Positions 1 to 7,682 of a stretch of DNA of 64,000 nt are shown here, piece after piece. This DNA comes from Polaribacter vadi (lineage in GTDB: Bacteria > Bacteroidota > Bacteroidia > Flavobacteriales > Flavobacteriaceae): contig NZ_JAHKQL010000031.1 in assembly GCF_018861005.1 (NCBI RefSeq), forward strand, positions 154,657-218,656. The letters are read 5' to 3'. Position 1 is the first letter of the stretch; every line of letters begins with the position of its first letter. The notes below the pieces were generated by a model. The model saw only the letters and a list, made by a program, of their open reading frames with translations, searched no databases and was not told the DNA's origin. Position numbers and translations under genes: made by a program.

Positions 1-241
<241 letters not shown>

Positions 242-252
242 TTAAATTTCTG

Positions 253-260
253 CAAAAGTA
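253..260 (-). promoter_or_regulatory. Candidate -7 promoter element of the ABC-F gene
   Basis: Read on the minus strand this is TACTTTTG, a match to the Bacteroidetes sigma-A -7 consensus TAnnTTTG. It lies 21 bp before the ABC-F start codon. No clear -33 TTG was found at the expected spacing. Confidence 0.5.
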
Positions 261-419
261 ATAAATTGATTTCTCTTAAGTACTTAGTTTTATTACCCTT
301 TTCTGAAAAAAATAGAATTATTCTATATTAAAGTATTGCACTTATTTTTAACAACGTATTAACAGACACAACACTTATGTATGATTAAATTTGTTGTGCT
401 TAATTTGCTAGAAAATTTT

Positions 420-1811
420 ATGACAAAAAAAATAATCCTCTTAGTTCAAATTTCATTTTTACTTGCCCTAATTAGTTGTAATACTATAGATAAAAATACG
501 ATTACATATTTTGGAGGTAAAATTATAAATCCGAAAACTAACTATATTGTTTTATATTCAATGGATAAAGTGATAGACACTTTTTTATTAGATTCTAAAA
601 ATAAATTTTTAGGAGAGATAAAAAATGCAAATGAAGGTTTATATTATTTTAACCATGGTAATGAAAATCAACATATTTATTTAGAAGTAGCAGATAGTGT
701 TATGATACGTTTAAATACTTGGGACTTTGATGAATCTTTAGTTTTTGCAGGTAAAGGAGCAGAAAGAAATAATATTTTAATAGATTGTTTTTTAGAAGGC
801 GAAAACGATAAAAAACAATTTTACCAATACAATAAACTTTTGCCTATTAAATTTAAACAAAAAACAGATTCATTAATAAAATTAAAATTAAATACTTACC
901 AAGATTATATAGACAAACACCCAGATGAAACCTTAGGTTTTAAACAAACTTTAAAAACTGCATTAACTTTTCCTATTTATTTAAAAATAGAAAGGTACCC
1001 TATTATTAATGCTAAATATTCTTCGGATGGTAATTTCCCTACTTTAAACAACACTTTTTACGATTACAGAAAAAACATCACTATAGATAAGGATTCTTTA
1101 ATGTACTACCCTCCTTATTCTCAATATGTAAGGAATTTTCTATACAATAAAACATACGCTTTAGGTCATGCACCTATGAAAAATAAATATTCTTCTGAAT
1201 TTACAGTAGATTTATTAAATACAATTGATAAAGAAATTTCTACAACCAAATCTAAAAATGCTTTTTTAAGACAAACAATTATTAGTCATTTTTACAATAA
1301 ATCTAGTTGTGATATTAATACAAAAGCATTTGATACGTTCTTTAACTTAACTACAAATGAAGAAGACAATTCTTTAATGAAAAAATTGGTTAACGACACT
1401 AAATTTATAACTGCAGATACACGTTTACCTAATTTTAGCTTTAATAATTATTCTGATTTTAAACTGCGAGTTTTTGATGTAGTTAAAGGTAAAAACACTT
1501 TATTATTCTTTTGGAGTCCAGAGTATGTTTCTTATTCTTATGTGGAATCTAGGATGACTTATTTAACTAAAAATTACCCAAACATACAATTTTTACAAAT
1601 AATGATTGATGGTAAAAACGGACAAAGAATTAAAAATTTAGATATTAAAAAACAATTTTATTTAGATGATAGTAGTGATGCTCATCGTTTTTTAACAAGT
1701 AAAATGCCGCGTTCTGTACTTATAAATAAACAAGGTAAAGTTATTAATGGTTATGGTTCTATTGCATCTAAAAACTTAAATCCTTATTTAGAAGAATTAA
1801 GCAATAACTAA
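420..1811 (+). CDS. Thioredoxin-fold lipoprotein lacking the CXXC motif
   Basis: This is a 463-residue predicted lipoprotein. I place the start at 420 rather than at the in-frame ATG at 381, because the later start gives a normal signal peptide, MTKKIILLVQISFLLALIS, followed at once by the lipobox cysteine. The last 130 residues look like a TlpA/AhpC-type thioredoxin fold: a strand reading KNTLLFFWSPEYVS, a helix, NIQFLQIMIDG, and MPRSVLINKQGKVI with the cis-Pro-like MPR. The position where CXXC belongs reads SPEYVSYS, so no redox-active cysteine pair remains. The N-terminal 300 residues resemble the DUF4369-type region before many Bacteroidetes TlpA-like proteins, but I cannot confirm that. 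It probably faces the periplasm from a membrane anchor. It stands alone, divergent from the ABC-F gene. Confidence 0.7.
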   Translation: MTKKIILLVQISFLLALISCNTIDKNTITYFGGKIINPKTNYIVLYSMDKVIDTFLLDSKNKFLGEIKNANEGLYYFNHGNENQHIYLEVADSVMIRLNTWDFDESLVFAGKGAERNNILIDCFLEGENDKKQFYQYNKLLPIKFKQKTDSLIKLKLNTYQDYIDKHPDETLGFKQTLKTALTFPIYLKIERYPIINAKYSSDGNFPTLNNTFYDYRKNITIDKDSLMYYPPYSQYVRNFLYNKTYALGHAPMKNKYSSEFTVDLLNTIDKEISTTKSKNAFLRQTIISHFYNKSSCDINTKAFDTFFNLTTNEEDNSLMKKLVNDTKFITADTRLPNFSFNNYSDFKLRVFDVVKGKNTLLFFWSPEYVSYSYVESRMTYLTKNYPNIQFLQIMIDGKNGQRIKNLDIKKQFYLDDSSDAHRFLTSKMPRSVLINKQGKVINGYGSIASKNLNPYLEELSNN

Positions 1812-1849
1812 TTTTTAACTTAAAAGCCAGTTATCTATTTAAATTACAG

Positions 1850-1857
1850 TATCTTTG
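1850..1857 (+). promoter_or_regulatory. Candidate -7 promoter element for deaD
   Basis: TATCTTTG fits the Bacteroidetes TAnnTTTG consensus and is followed by CAC, as is common in this phylum. Transcription starting about 6 bp later would give a leader of nearly 100 nt before the helicase start at 1962. Confidence 0.6.
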
Positions 1858-1936
1858 CACGATTTTAATTTTGAGTATAATTTAACTCAATAAAAAATCA
1901 AGTCGAAAATTTATAATTTGATTTGCAGGTGGGCGT

Positions 1937-1960
1937 TCTGTGAATCTACAAAAACACAGA
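1937..1960 (+). promoter_or_regulatory. Leader hairpin next to the deaD start codon
   Basis: TCTGTG (1937-1942) and CACAGA (1955-1960) are perfect complements around a 12-nt loop, ending one base before the ATG at 1962. A stem here could gate ribosome access. A long structured leader is also common for cold-inducible DEAD-box helicase mRNAs; that link is inference. Confidence 0.4.
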
Positions 1961-1961
1961 C

Positions 1962-3773
1962 ATGTCAACATTTTTAGAATTAGGCCTAAAAGAGCCTATA
2001 AATAGAGCATTAACAGATTTAGGTTACGAAAAACCAACTGTTATTCAAGAAAAAGCAATACCTCAAATAATTTCTTCTACAGAAGATTTAAAAGCTTTTG
2101 CACAAACTGGTACAGGTAAAACTGCAGCCTTTAGTTTACCCATTTTAGAGCTTATAGATGAAAACAACAGCAATGTTCAAGCTATTATTTTATCACCAAC
2201 AAGAGAATTAGCAGTTCAAATTGGTAACAATATTAAAGACTTTTCTAAATATCAAAAAAACGTAAAAGTTACTACAGTTTATGGTGGTTCTAGTATGGAA
2301 GAACAGATTCGTTCTTTAAAAAGAGGATCTCAGATTGTAGTAGGTACTCCAGGTAGAACTGTAGATTTAATTAACAGAAGAGCTTTAAAATTAGGAAACG
2401 TTCAATGGCTTGTATTAGATGAAGCTGATGAAATGTTAAATATGGGGTTTAAAGAAGAACTTGATAAAGTTTTAGAAGCAACTCCAGAAACAAAACAAAC
2501 TTTACTGTTTTCTGCAACTTTTCCTAGAGAAGTAGAAGCTATAGCAAGAAACTACATGACTAAACCTGTAGAAGTTACTTCTGGTGAAAAAAATTCAGGT
2601 TCAGAAAATGTAGAGCACGAATATTATGCTGTTACAGAAAGAACACGTTACCCAGCTTTAAAAAGAATAGCAGATTTAAATCCTGATATTTATGCAATTA
2701 TATTTTGTAGAACTCGTAGAGAAACACAAGAAGTTGCAGATAATTTAATAAAAGACGGTTACAACGCAGATTCTTTACATGGAGATTTATCTCAAGCACA
2801 GAGAGATTCTGTAATGGGTAAATTCCGTAAAAAAACAATTCAAATTTTAGTCGCTACAGATGTTGCAGCTCGTGGTTTAGATGTAACTGAATTAACACAC
2901 GTTATCAATCATAAATTACCAGATCAGATAGAAAACTATACACATAGAAGTGGTAGAACAGGTAGAGCTGGTAACAAAGGAATTTCAATAGTATTAGTTA
3001 ACGGAAAAGAAAAAGGTAAACTACGTGTTATTGAAAGAATCATTAAAAAGAAATTTGTAGAGGGTAAAGTACCTACAGGTAAAGAAATTGTACAAAATCA
3101 ATTAATGAATTTAATTGATAAGGTTCAGAAAACTGAAGTTAACGAATCTGAAATCAATGAATTTTTACCAAGCATTTACGAAAAATTAGAAGATTTAAAC
3201 AGAGAAGAATTAATTCAAAAATTTGTTTCTTTAGAGTTTAACACAATGTTAGCTTACTATGAAAATGCTAAAGATTTAAATGATTTAGGTAGAGATAATT
3301 CTAGAAGAAGAGAAACTGCAGATAATATGACTCGATTTTTTATCAATATTGGTAGAAAAGACAGCTTAAATCCTGCAAAATTGATCGGATTAATTAATGA
3401 TCAAGAAATTGGAGACAAAATTGAAATTGGTGCCATTGATATTTTAGATACTTTTTCTTTCTTTGAGATTGATAAAAATTTCGAAGACAAAACATTAGAA
3501 GCTTTTTCAAGCAATCAACCAGATTTTGACGGACGCTCAGTAAACGTAGAAATTACGAAAAAAGAACGTTCTGGAGGAGGAAGAAGAGGTGGTAAAAAAC
3601 CTTTTGGTAAAAAAGATGGTGGTTTTGGTAGACGTAGAAGTTCTGAAAATTCATCTAGAGGAAGTAGTGATGATGGAGGTAGAAAAAGATCTGACAGACG
3701 TTCTTCTGATAGATCAAAAAATTCTGGCGATAGAAAATCTGGTGGTTTTGGTCGTAGACGTAGAGAAAGATAG
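1962..3773 (+). CDS. deaD: DEAD-box ATP-dependent RNA helicase, DeaD/CsdA type
   Basis: A 603-residue cytoplasmic RNA helicase that uses ATP to unwind short RNA duplexes, probably in ribosome assembly and mRNA turnover. The core motifs are in order: the Q motif, Walker A AQTGTGKT (47-54), PTRELA, VLDEADEM, FSATFPRE, and motif VI HRSGRTGRAG. A region at about residues 475-545 resembles the DbpA-type RNA-binding domain. The last 60 residues are a basic Gly/Arg/Ser-rich tail with repeats such as GGGRRGGKKPFGKK and DRRSSDRS, expected to bind RNA non-specifically. The gene is monocistronic: it has its own promoter and leader, and a strong hairpin terminator follows 16 bp after the stop codon. Confidence 0.93.
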   Translation: MSTFLELGLKEPINRALTDLGYEKPTVIQEKAIPQIISSTEDLKAFAQTGTGKTAAFSLPILELIDENNSNVQAIILSPTRELAVQIGNNIKDFSKYQKNVKVTTVYGGSSMEEQIRSLKRGSQIVVGTPGRTVDLINRRALKLGNVQWLVLDEADEMLNMGFKEELDKVLEATPETKQTLLFSATFPREVEAIARNYMTKPVEVTSGEKNSGSENVEHEYYAVTERTRYPALKRIADLNPDIYAIIFCRTRRETQEVADNLIKDGYNADSLHGDLSQAQRDSVMGKFRKKTIQILVATDVAARGLDVTELTHVINHKLPDQIENYTHRSGRTGRAGNKGISIVLVNGKEKGKLRVIERIIKKKFVEGKVPTGKEIVQNQLMNLIDKVQKTEVNESEINEFLPSIYEKLEDLNREELIQKFVSLEFNTMLAYYENAKDLNDLGRDNSRRRETADNMTRFFINIGRKDSLNPAKLIGLINDQEIGDKIEIGAIDILDTFSFFEIDKNFEDKTLEAFSSNQPDFDGRSVNVEITKKERSGGGRRGGKKPFGKKDGGFGRRRSSENSSRGSSDDGGRKRSDRRSSDRSKNSGDRKSGGFGRRRRER

Positions 3774-3789
3774 AATCTTATAAAAATAA

Positions 3790-3822
3790 AAAAAGCCTTA
3801 CTTATTAAGTAAGGCTTTTTTT
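3790..3822. terminator. Bidirectional terminator between deaD and the HMG-CoA lyase gene
   Basis: A perfect stem GCCTTACTT (3795-3803) / AAGTAAGGC (3807-3815) is flanked by A-runs on the left and T-runs on the right, so it can work for both convergent genes. Confidence 0.9.
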
Positions 3823-3853
3823 ATAGAAAATTATTAAAATTCTAATTATATAA

Positions 3854-4714
3854 TTAGTGCTTAAAAACCTCTAAGGCTTTATTATATGCACTTTCAAAAC
3901 TCATTGGTTTTATATTTGTATTAACTTTTTCTACTGTAAAATAACTTAATAATTTTTCAGTTGGCATATTACCTGTTAATTCATCTTTAGCCATTGGGCA
4001 ACCTCCATAACCTTTAATAGCTCCATCAAAACGTAAACAACCAGCTTTGTAAGCTGCATTTACTTTTTCAAACCATTTCTCTGGAGTTGTATGCAAGTGT
4101 GCACCAAATTCTATTTCAGGATATTTTTTTATTAAATTAGAAAATAAATAATCTATAACTTCTGGTGTAGAGCTACCAATAGTATCTGAAAGTGATAAAA
4201 TTTTTACACCCATCTTAGAAAGTTTTTCAGTCCACTCTCCTACTATTTCTACATTCCAAGGATCTCCATAAGGATTCCCAAAACCCATAGATAAATACGC
4301 TACAACTTCTTTATTTGATTTATCAGCAATATTTAAAATTTCACTTAAAGTATCTATAGATTCTGCAATTGTTTTGTGCGTATTACGCATCTGAAAATTT
4401 TCTGATATTGAAAAAGGATATCCTAAATAATCGATTTCTTCAAATTTAGAAGCATCATTTGCACCTCTAACATTAGCAATTATGGCTAATAATTTACTAC
4501 TTGTTTTCGATAAATCTAATTTAGATAAAACTGCAGCTGTATCTCGCATTTGCGGAATTGCCTTTGGTGATACAAAACTGCCAAAATCTATAGTATCAAA
4601 ACCAACCTTTAATAAAGAATTAATATACAATGCCTTTTTATCTGTAGAAATAAAATGCGATTTTATTCCTTGCATTGCATCTCTCGGACATTCTATAATT
4701 TTCACTTTTTTCAT
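3854..4714 (-). CDS. mvaB: Hydroxymethylglutaryl-CoA lyase-like protein
   Basis: A 286-residue TIM-barrel enzyme of the HMG-CoA lyase/isopropylmalate synthase family, expected to cleave HMG-CoA to acetoacetate and acetyl-CoA as the last step of leucine breakdown. The strand-1 motif ECPRDAMQG supplies Arg11 and metal ligand Asp12; HLH at 206-208 supplies the two histidine ligands; and GGCP at 237-240 supplies the flexible-loop catalytic cysteine (Cys239). At 286 residues it matches bacterial lyases, and the C-terminal TGNMPTEKL replaces the usual TGNVATED. It is a single gene facing deaD across a shared terminator. Its start codon directly abuts a perfect 13-bp inverted repeat. Another DRE-TIM lyase is possible but less likely. 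Confidence 0.85.
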   Translation of the reverse strand: MKKVKIIECPRDAMQGIKSHFISTDKKALYINSLLKVGFDTIDFGSFVSPKAIPQMRDTAAVLSKLDLSKTSSKLLAIIANVRGANDASKFEEIDYLGYPFSISENFQMRNTHKTIAESIDTLSEILNIADKSNKEVVAYLSMGFGNPYGDPWNVEIVGEWTEKLSKMGVKILSLSDTIGSSTPEVIDYLFSNLIKKYPEIEFGAHLHTTPEKWFEKVNAAYKAGCLRFDGAIKGYGGCPMAKDELTGNMPTEKLLSYFTVEKVNTNIKPMSFESAYNKALEVFKH

Positions 4715-4746
4715 TAAATCAAATATACAATTGATATTTGATTTAA
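4714..4746 (-). promoter_or_regulatory. Perfect 13-bp inverted repeat at the mvaB start codon
   Basis: TTAAATCAAATAT (4714-4726) and ATATTTGATTTAA (4734-4746) are exact reverse complements around ACAATTG. The inner end touches the ATG. It may be an operator for a dimeric repressor or an mRNA hairpin occluding the start. Confidence 0.5.
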
Positions 4747-5057
4747 TATCTTAAAGAATTAATATTCATAAATTAACTAAGTTAAAATAGTTTTAAAATT
4801 AAATATTAATAATATAATTTACTTAAGTATTCTCTTCTACTCTTTAAATTTTATTTTTTACGATTAAAAAAAATCAGCTAATTATAAATTGTTCAATAAC
4901 AAATAAATATTGCTTGAATTTGGAATTGTATGAAAAAGCACAAAGAAAAATGAATAGACATTTCTAATGCAGGGATAATCTATTATTTATTTACTAGAGT
5001 GAAGATGTAAATCCTTATAAATTCTAAAAATTTTTAGGAGTCCATATTTGATTTTAA
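4747..5057. other. Intergenic stretch with no recognised feature
   Basis: About 310 bases of very AT-rich sequence lie between two divergent genes. I see no open frame of useful length, no RNA gene and no clear TAnnTTTG promoter. Both flanks end in long inverted repeats. Confidence 0.6.
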
Positions 5058-5085
5058 GTTATATTAGTTGTCAAACTAATATAAC
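5058..5085 (+). promoter_or_regulatory. Perfect 12-bp inverted repeat at a lipoprotein start codon
   Basis: GTTATATTAGTT (5058-5069) and AACTAATATAAC (5074-5085) are exact complements around the 4-nt loop GTCA. The repeat ends one base before the ATG at 5087, so it would be a tight mRNA hairpin or a protein-binding palindrome. It also argues that translation starts at 5087 and not at the in-frame TTG at 5048. Confidence 0.55.
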
Positions 5086-5086
5086 A

Positions 5087-5497
5087 ATGAATAACAAAAA
5101 AACTTATTTTATATTCTTTTCTATTTTATTATTTTTAAACTCTTGTGGTGAATTAATAAAAAGAACAACACCAACAAAAAAAGAAACAACTTGGGTTTAT
5201 ATAGAACTTGAAACCATTATGAAAAAAGATACAACTCTTAACTATTTATATGGTAAAATTAATAAATCGATCTTAGATAATTTAGAAAACAAAAATAGAA
5301 ATGATATTTTTAAAGTAAGTGATATAAGATATTTTAATGATGATGATAAATTTCAATTATATAAAGATGATGATGAATCTGGAACACTTTTTTTTAGTGT
5401 GCAAAGTATAAAAAAAATATCTGTATATGAAAGGGATCCTATTTACTCATTTGATAAAGAAGATTTACATCTTAGTACATTAGAACTCTTAAAATAA
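5087..5497 (+). CDS. Small predicted lipoprotein of unknown function
   Basis: I do not recognise this 136-residue protein. From the ATG at 5087 it has a clean lipoprotein signal: MNNKKTYFIFFSILLFLNS and then the lipobox cysteine. The mature part is about 118 residues, rich in Lys, Asp and Glu, with a run DDDKFQLYKDDDES in the middle and no cysteine or obvious catalytic motif. The upstream TTG at 5048 would add 13 residues that include the inverted repeat and break the signal peptide. The MFS gene starts 8 bp after its stop, so the two are probably co-transcribed. A role as an accessory envelope protein of that transporter is only a guess. Confidence 0.65.
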   Translation: MNNKKTYFIFFSILLFLNSCGELIKRTTPTKKETTWVYIELETIMKKDTTLNYLYGKINKSILDNLENKNRNDIFKVSDIRYFNDDDKFQLYKDDDESGTLFFSVQSIKKISVYERDPIYSFDKEDLHLSTLELLK

Positions 5498-5505
5498 AGA
5501 GTATA

Positions 5506-6678
5506 ATGAAAATATCAAAACACATTTTATTTGTTATTGTAATTTCTCAGTTTTGCTGCACATCTTTATGGTTTGCAGGCAATGGAGTAATGAATAGCCT
5601 TGTAGAAACCTTTAATTTACAAGAAAACGCATTAGGCTATTTAACATCTGCTGTTCAGTTTGGCTTTATTGGTGGTACTTTAGTCTTTGCTTTATTTACA
5701 ATTGCAGATCGTTTTTCACCATCTAAAGTATTTTTTATAAGTGCTATTTTAGGTTCTGTTTTTAACCTTACTTGTATTTTTAGTCATCAAACTTTATTTA
5801 GTTTAATGAGCTTACGTTTTCTTACAGGTTTTTTCTTGGCAGGAATATATCCTGTTGGTATGAAAATAGCTACAGATTATTACAACAAAGGTTTAGGTAA
5901 ATCTCTTGGGTATTTAGTTGGAGCTTTAGTTATAGGTACTGCTTTACCACATTTATTAAAAGATGTTTTAGTTGATTATTCTTGGAAAAGTGTTTTAATT
6001 TCTACTTCTGTATTGGCAATTTTTGGAGGATTAATTATGCTGTTATTTGTTAAAAATGGCCCTTATAGAAAGGCTAGTAAAACTTTAAATTTATCCGTTT
6101 GTTATACTGTTTTTAAAAATGTGAATTTTAAGAAAGCAGCATTTGGTTATTTTGGTCATATGTGGGAATTGTATACTTTTTGGGCTTTTGTACCTATTTT
6201 ATTAAGTATTTATAAAGATTTACATCCAGAAATAAATTTTAATATTCCAATATTATCTTTTATAATTATAGCTTTTGGTGGATTTTCTTGTGTTTTTGGA
6301 GGTTATATATCAGAAAAAATAGGAGTCCAAAAAACAGCTTATAATTTTCTTTTTCTTTCCTGTATTTGTTGTTTGATTTCTCCTTTTGCTTTTCAAATTT
6401 CAAATGAATATCTATTTATTACTTTTTTAATTTTTTGGGGAATGGTTGTGATTGCAGATTCACCTTTATTTTCAACTTTAGTTGCTCAAAATGCACCTGT
6501 TAAAGACAAAGGAACTGCTTTAACAATTGTAAATTGTATTGGTTATTCTATAACAATCATTAGTATTCTTATTATTGATAGTTTAAAAACGATAACAAAT
6601 TCAAATTATATTTTTATGGTTTTAGCAATTGGTCCTATTTTAGGATTGATCGCCTTAAAAACTAAAAGATCTTTTTAA
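5506..6678 (+). CDS. MFS transporter
   Basis: A 390-residue integral membrane protein with about twelve hydrophobic segments spread over the whole length, the normal size and layout of a major facilitator superfamily carrier. The loop after helix 2 reads ADRFSPSKVFF in the position of the MFS loop-2 motif (usually GxxxDRxGRR). A related stretch, GGYISEKIGVQK, follows helix 8. The sequence is closest in feel to the CynX/NimT-like or sugar-phosphate-like MFS groups, but the substrate cannot be told from sequence. It follows the small lipoprotein gene by 8 bp and ends just before a terminator shared with the convergent lipoprotein gene. Confidence 0.85.
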   Translation: MKISKHILFVIVISQFCCTSLWFAGNGVMNSLVETFNLQENALGYLTSAVQFGFIGGTLVFALFTIADRFSPSKVFFISAILGSVFNLTCIFSHQTLFSLMSLRFLTGFFLAGIYPVGMKIATDYYNKGLGKSLGYLVGALVIGTALPHLLKDVLVDYSWKSVLISTSVLAIFGGLIMLLFVKNGPYRKASKTLNLSVCYTVFKNVNFKKAAFGYFGHMWELYTFWAFVPILLSIYKDLHPEINFNIPILSFIIIAFGGFSCVFGGYISEKIGVQKTAYNFLFLSCICCLISPFAFQISNEYLFITFLIFWGMVVIADSPLFSTLVAQNAPVKDKGTALTIVNCIGYSITIISILIIDSLKTITNSNYIFMVLAIGPILGLIALKTKRSF

Positions 6679-6682
6679 GCAT

Positions 6683-6712
6683 AAAAAAAGGAAGCATAAT
6701 AGCTTCCTCTTT
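6683..6712. terminator. Bidirectional terminator, MFS gene / RskA-like lipoprotein gene
   Basis: Stem GGAAGC (6690-6695) / GCTTCC (6702-6707) with a 6-nt loop. The A-run on the left makes a good U-tract for the minus-strand gene; the T-content on the right is weaker. Confidence 0.7.
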
Positions 6713-6733
6713 ATAATTGATTAATTATTAGAT

Positions 6734-7606
6734 TTATCTTGAAACAGTACCTGTTAATACTAATATAGGCCCAGCATCTAATGTTAAAACACTATGATTC
6801 ATTGCATCTGAAGGAACTATATTTGCTAAAGGTTTTAAGGTAAAAGGTGCAGCACTATTATCTGGATAAGGTTCTACAGAAATTACAATTGTAGCATCTT
6901 TTAAATCCGTAGGAAAATCAACCCCAGCAGCTGAACCCACTACATAATCTTCTCCTGGATAAGCAGGCCCATCATTTAAAGTACCCTTATAAGGTGAGGT
7001 TGATGCATTATCATCTGCATTCGCAGGATCTAAAAATGTACCAGTACTCACAGGAGTTCCGTTTAAAACAACCCAACCTTCATATTTCCATCCATCTGAT
7101 AAAGTTGGTAAACCTAAACCTGTTACAGCAGTTCCTGAAGAATTATCTAAAAACCAAACACCACTTGCTTCATTAGAAGCATCATCATCTGTTGGAGTTG
7201 CCAAGATATATTTTCCCCAAGAAGTAGAAAAATCAGCTACAATTCCTGTTGAAGTTACATTTGCAGAATTACCAGAAAAATCGCCAGCTAATAATTTAGT
7301 TGCTGCTGGTGCTGGATCTGAATCTATAGCTGGTTCTATAGAAAGCACAAAAGTACTTGCTGAATTTAAATCACTATTATTTACAGTATAAGTTTGAGGA
7401 AAAATTACACTTGTAAATGTTCCTGTACTTACAGGGTTACCATCTACTATCAACCAACCTTCGTATACAAAATCAGAACCTAATTCTTCTAATCCTGTTA
7501 AATCTATAACTAACTCTCCTGTTGTTGATACTTCCTCATTATTTTCGCACGAAGCAAACAAAACAAACGCTGCACATAAATATGCTAATTTTAAAATTTT
7601 TTTCAT
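6734..7606 (-). CDS. Lipoprotein with two RskA-like repeats
   Basis: A 290-residue lipoprotein with signal peptide MKKILKLAYLCAAFVLFAS and the lipobox cysteine next to it. The mature protein contains the same module twice: YEGWLIVDGNPVSTGTF near residue 48 and YEGWVVLNGTPVSTGTF near residue 178, each followed by a strand ending in VLSIEP or VISVEP and PAPxxxKxLA-like text. This resembles the C-terminal domain of anti-sigma-K factors (RskA), but there is no N-terminal zinc-binding or transmembrane anti-sigma part, so it should not bind a sigma factor in the cytoplasm. It is likely an exported structural or sensing protein. A Crp/Fnr regulator is encoded just upstream, and a palindrome at about -41.5 of its promoter suggests activation by that type of protein. 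Confidence 0.65.
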   Translation of the reverse strand: MKKILKLAYLCAAFVLFASCENNEEVSTTGELVIDLTGLEELGSDFVYEGWLIVDGNPVSTGTFTSVIFPQTYTVNNSDLNSASTFVLSIEPAIDSDPAPAATKLLAGDFSGNSANVTSTGIVADFSTSWGKYILATPTDDDASNEASGVWFLDNSSGTAVTGLGLPTLSDGWKYEGWVVLNGTPVSTGTFLDPANADDNASTSPYKGTLNDGPAYPGEDYVVGSAAGVDFPTDLKDATIVISVEPYPDNSAAPFTLKPLANIVPSDAMNHSVLTLDAGPILVLTGTVSR

Positions 7607-7634
7607 CTTATTGTTATTTAATATTATTTGATAA

Positions 7635-7642
7635 CAAAATTA
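7635..7642 (-). promoter_or_regulatory. Candidate -7 promoter element of the RskA-like lipoprotein gene
   Basis: On the minus strand the sequence is TAATTTTG, matching TAnnTTTG, 29 bp before the start codon. A transcription start near 7630 follows from the usual spacing. Confidence 0.55.
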
Positions 7643-7660
7643 TAGCGATGAATTATCTTT

Positions 7661-7682
7661 AAATGTTAGCCAACGAACATTT
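7661..7682 (-). promoter_or_regulatory. Palindrome, candidate Crp/Fnr-type operator
   Basis: AAATGTT (7661-7667) and AACATTT (7676-7682) are perfect complements around 8 bp, AGCCAACG. The centre is at 7671.5, about 41.5 bp upstream of the start predicted from the -7 element, the classical position for class II activation by Crp/Fnr proteins. The site also overlaps the stop codon of the adjacent crp/fnr-type gene. Confidence 0.45.

Noticed and set aside
381..419. Upstream start of the thioredoxin-like lipoprotein at 381
   Set aside because: It would put 13 residues before a clean lipoprotein signal peptide, which would spoil export.
3589..3783. A 64-residue ORF in the Gly/Arg-rich end of deaD
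   Set aside because: It is an alternate frame of the low-complexity helicase tail, with a repetitive Val/Glu/Asp composition.
4482..4754. A 90-residue plus-strand ORF overlapping the HMG-CoA lyase gene
   Set aside because: It is antisense to a clear enzyme gene and shows no family features.
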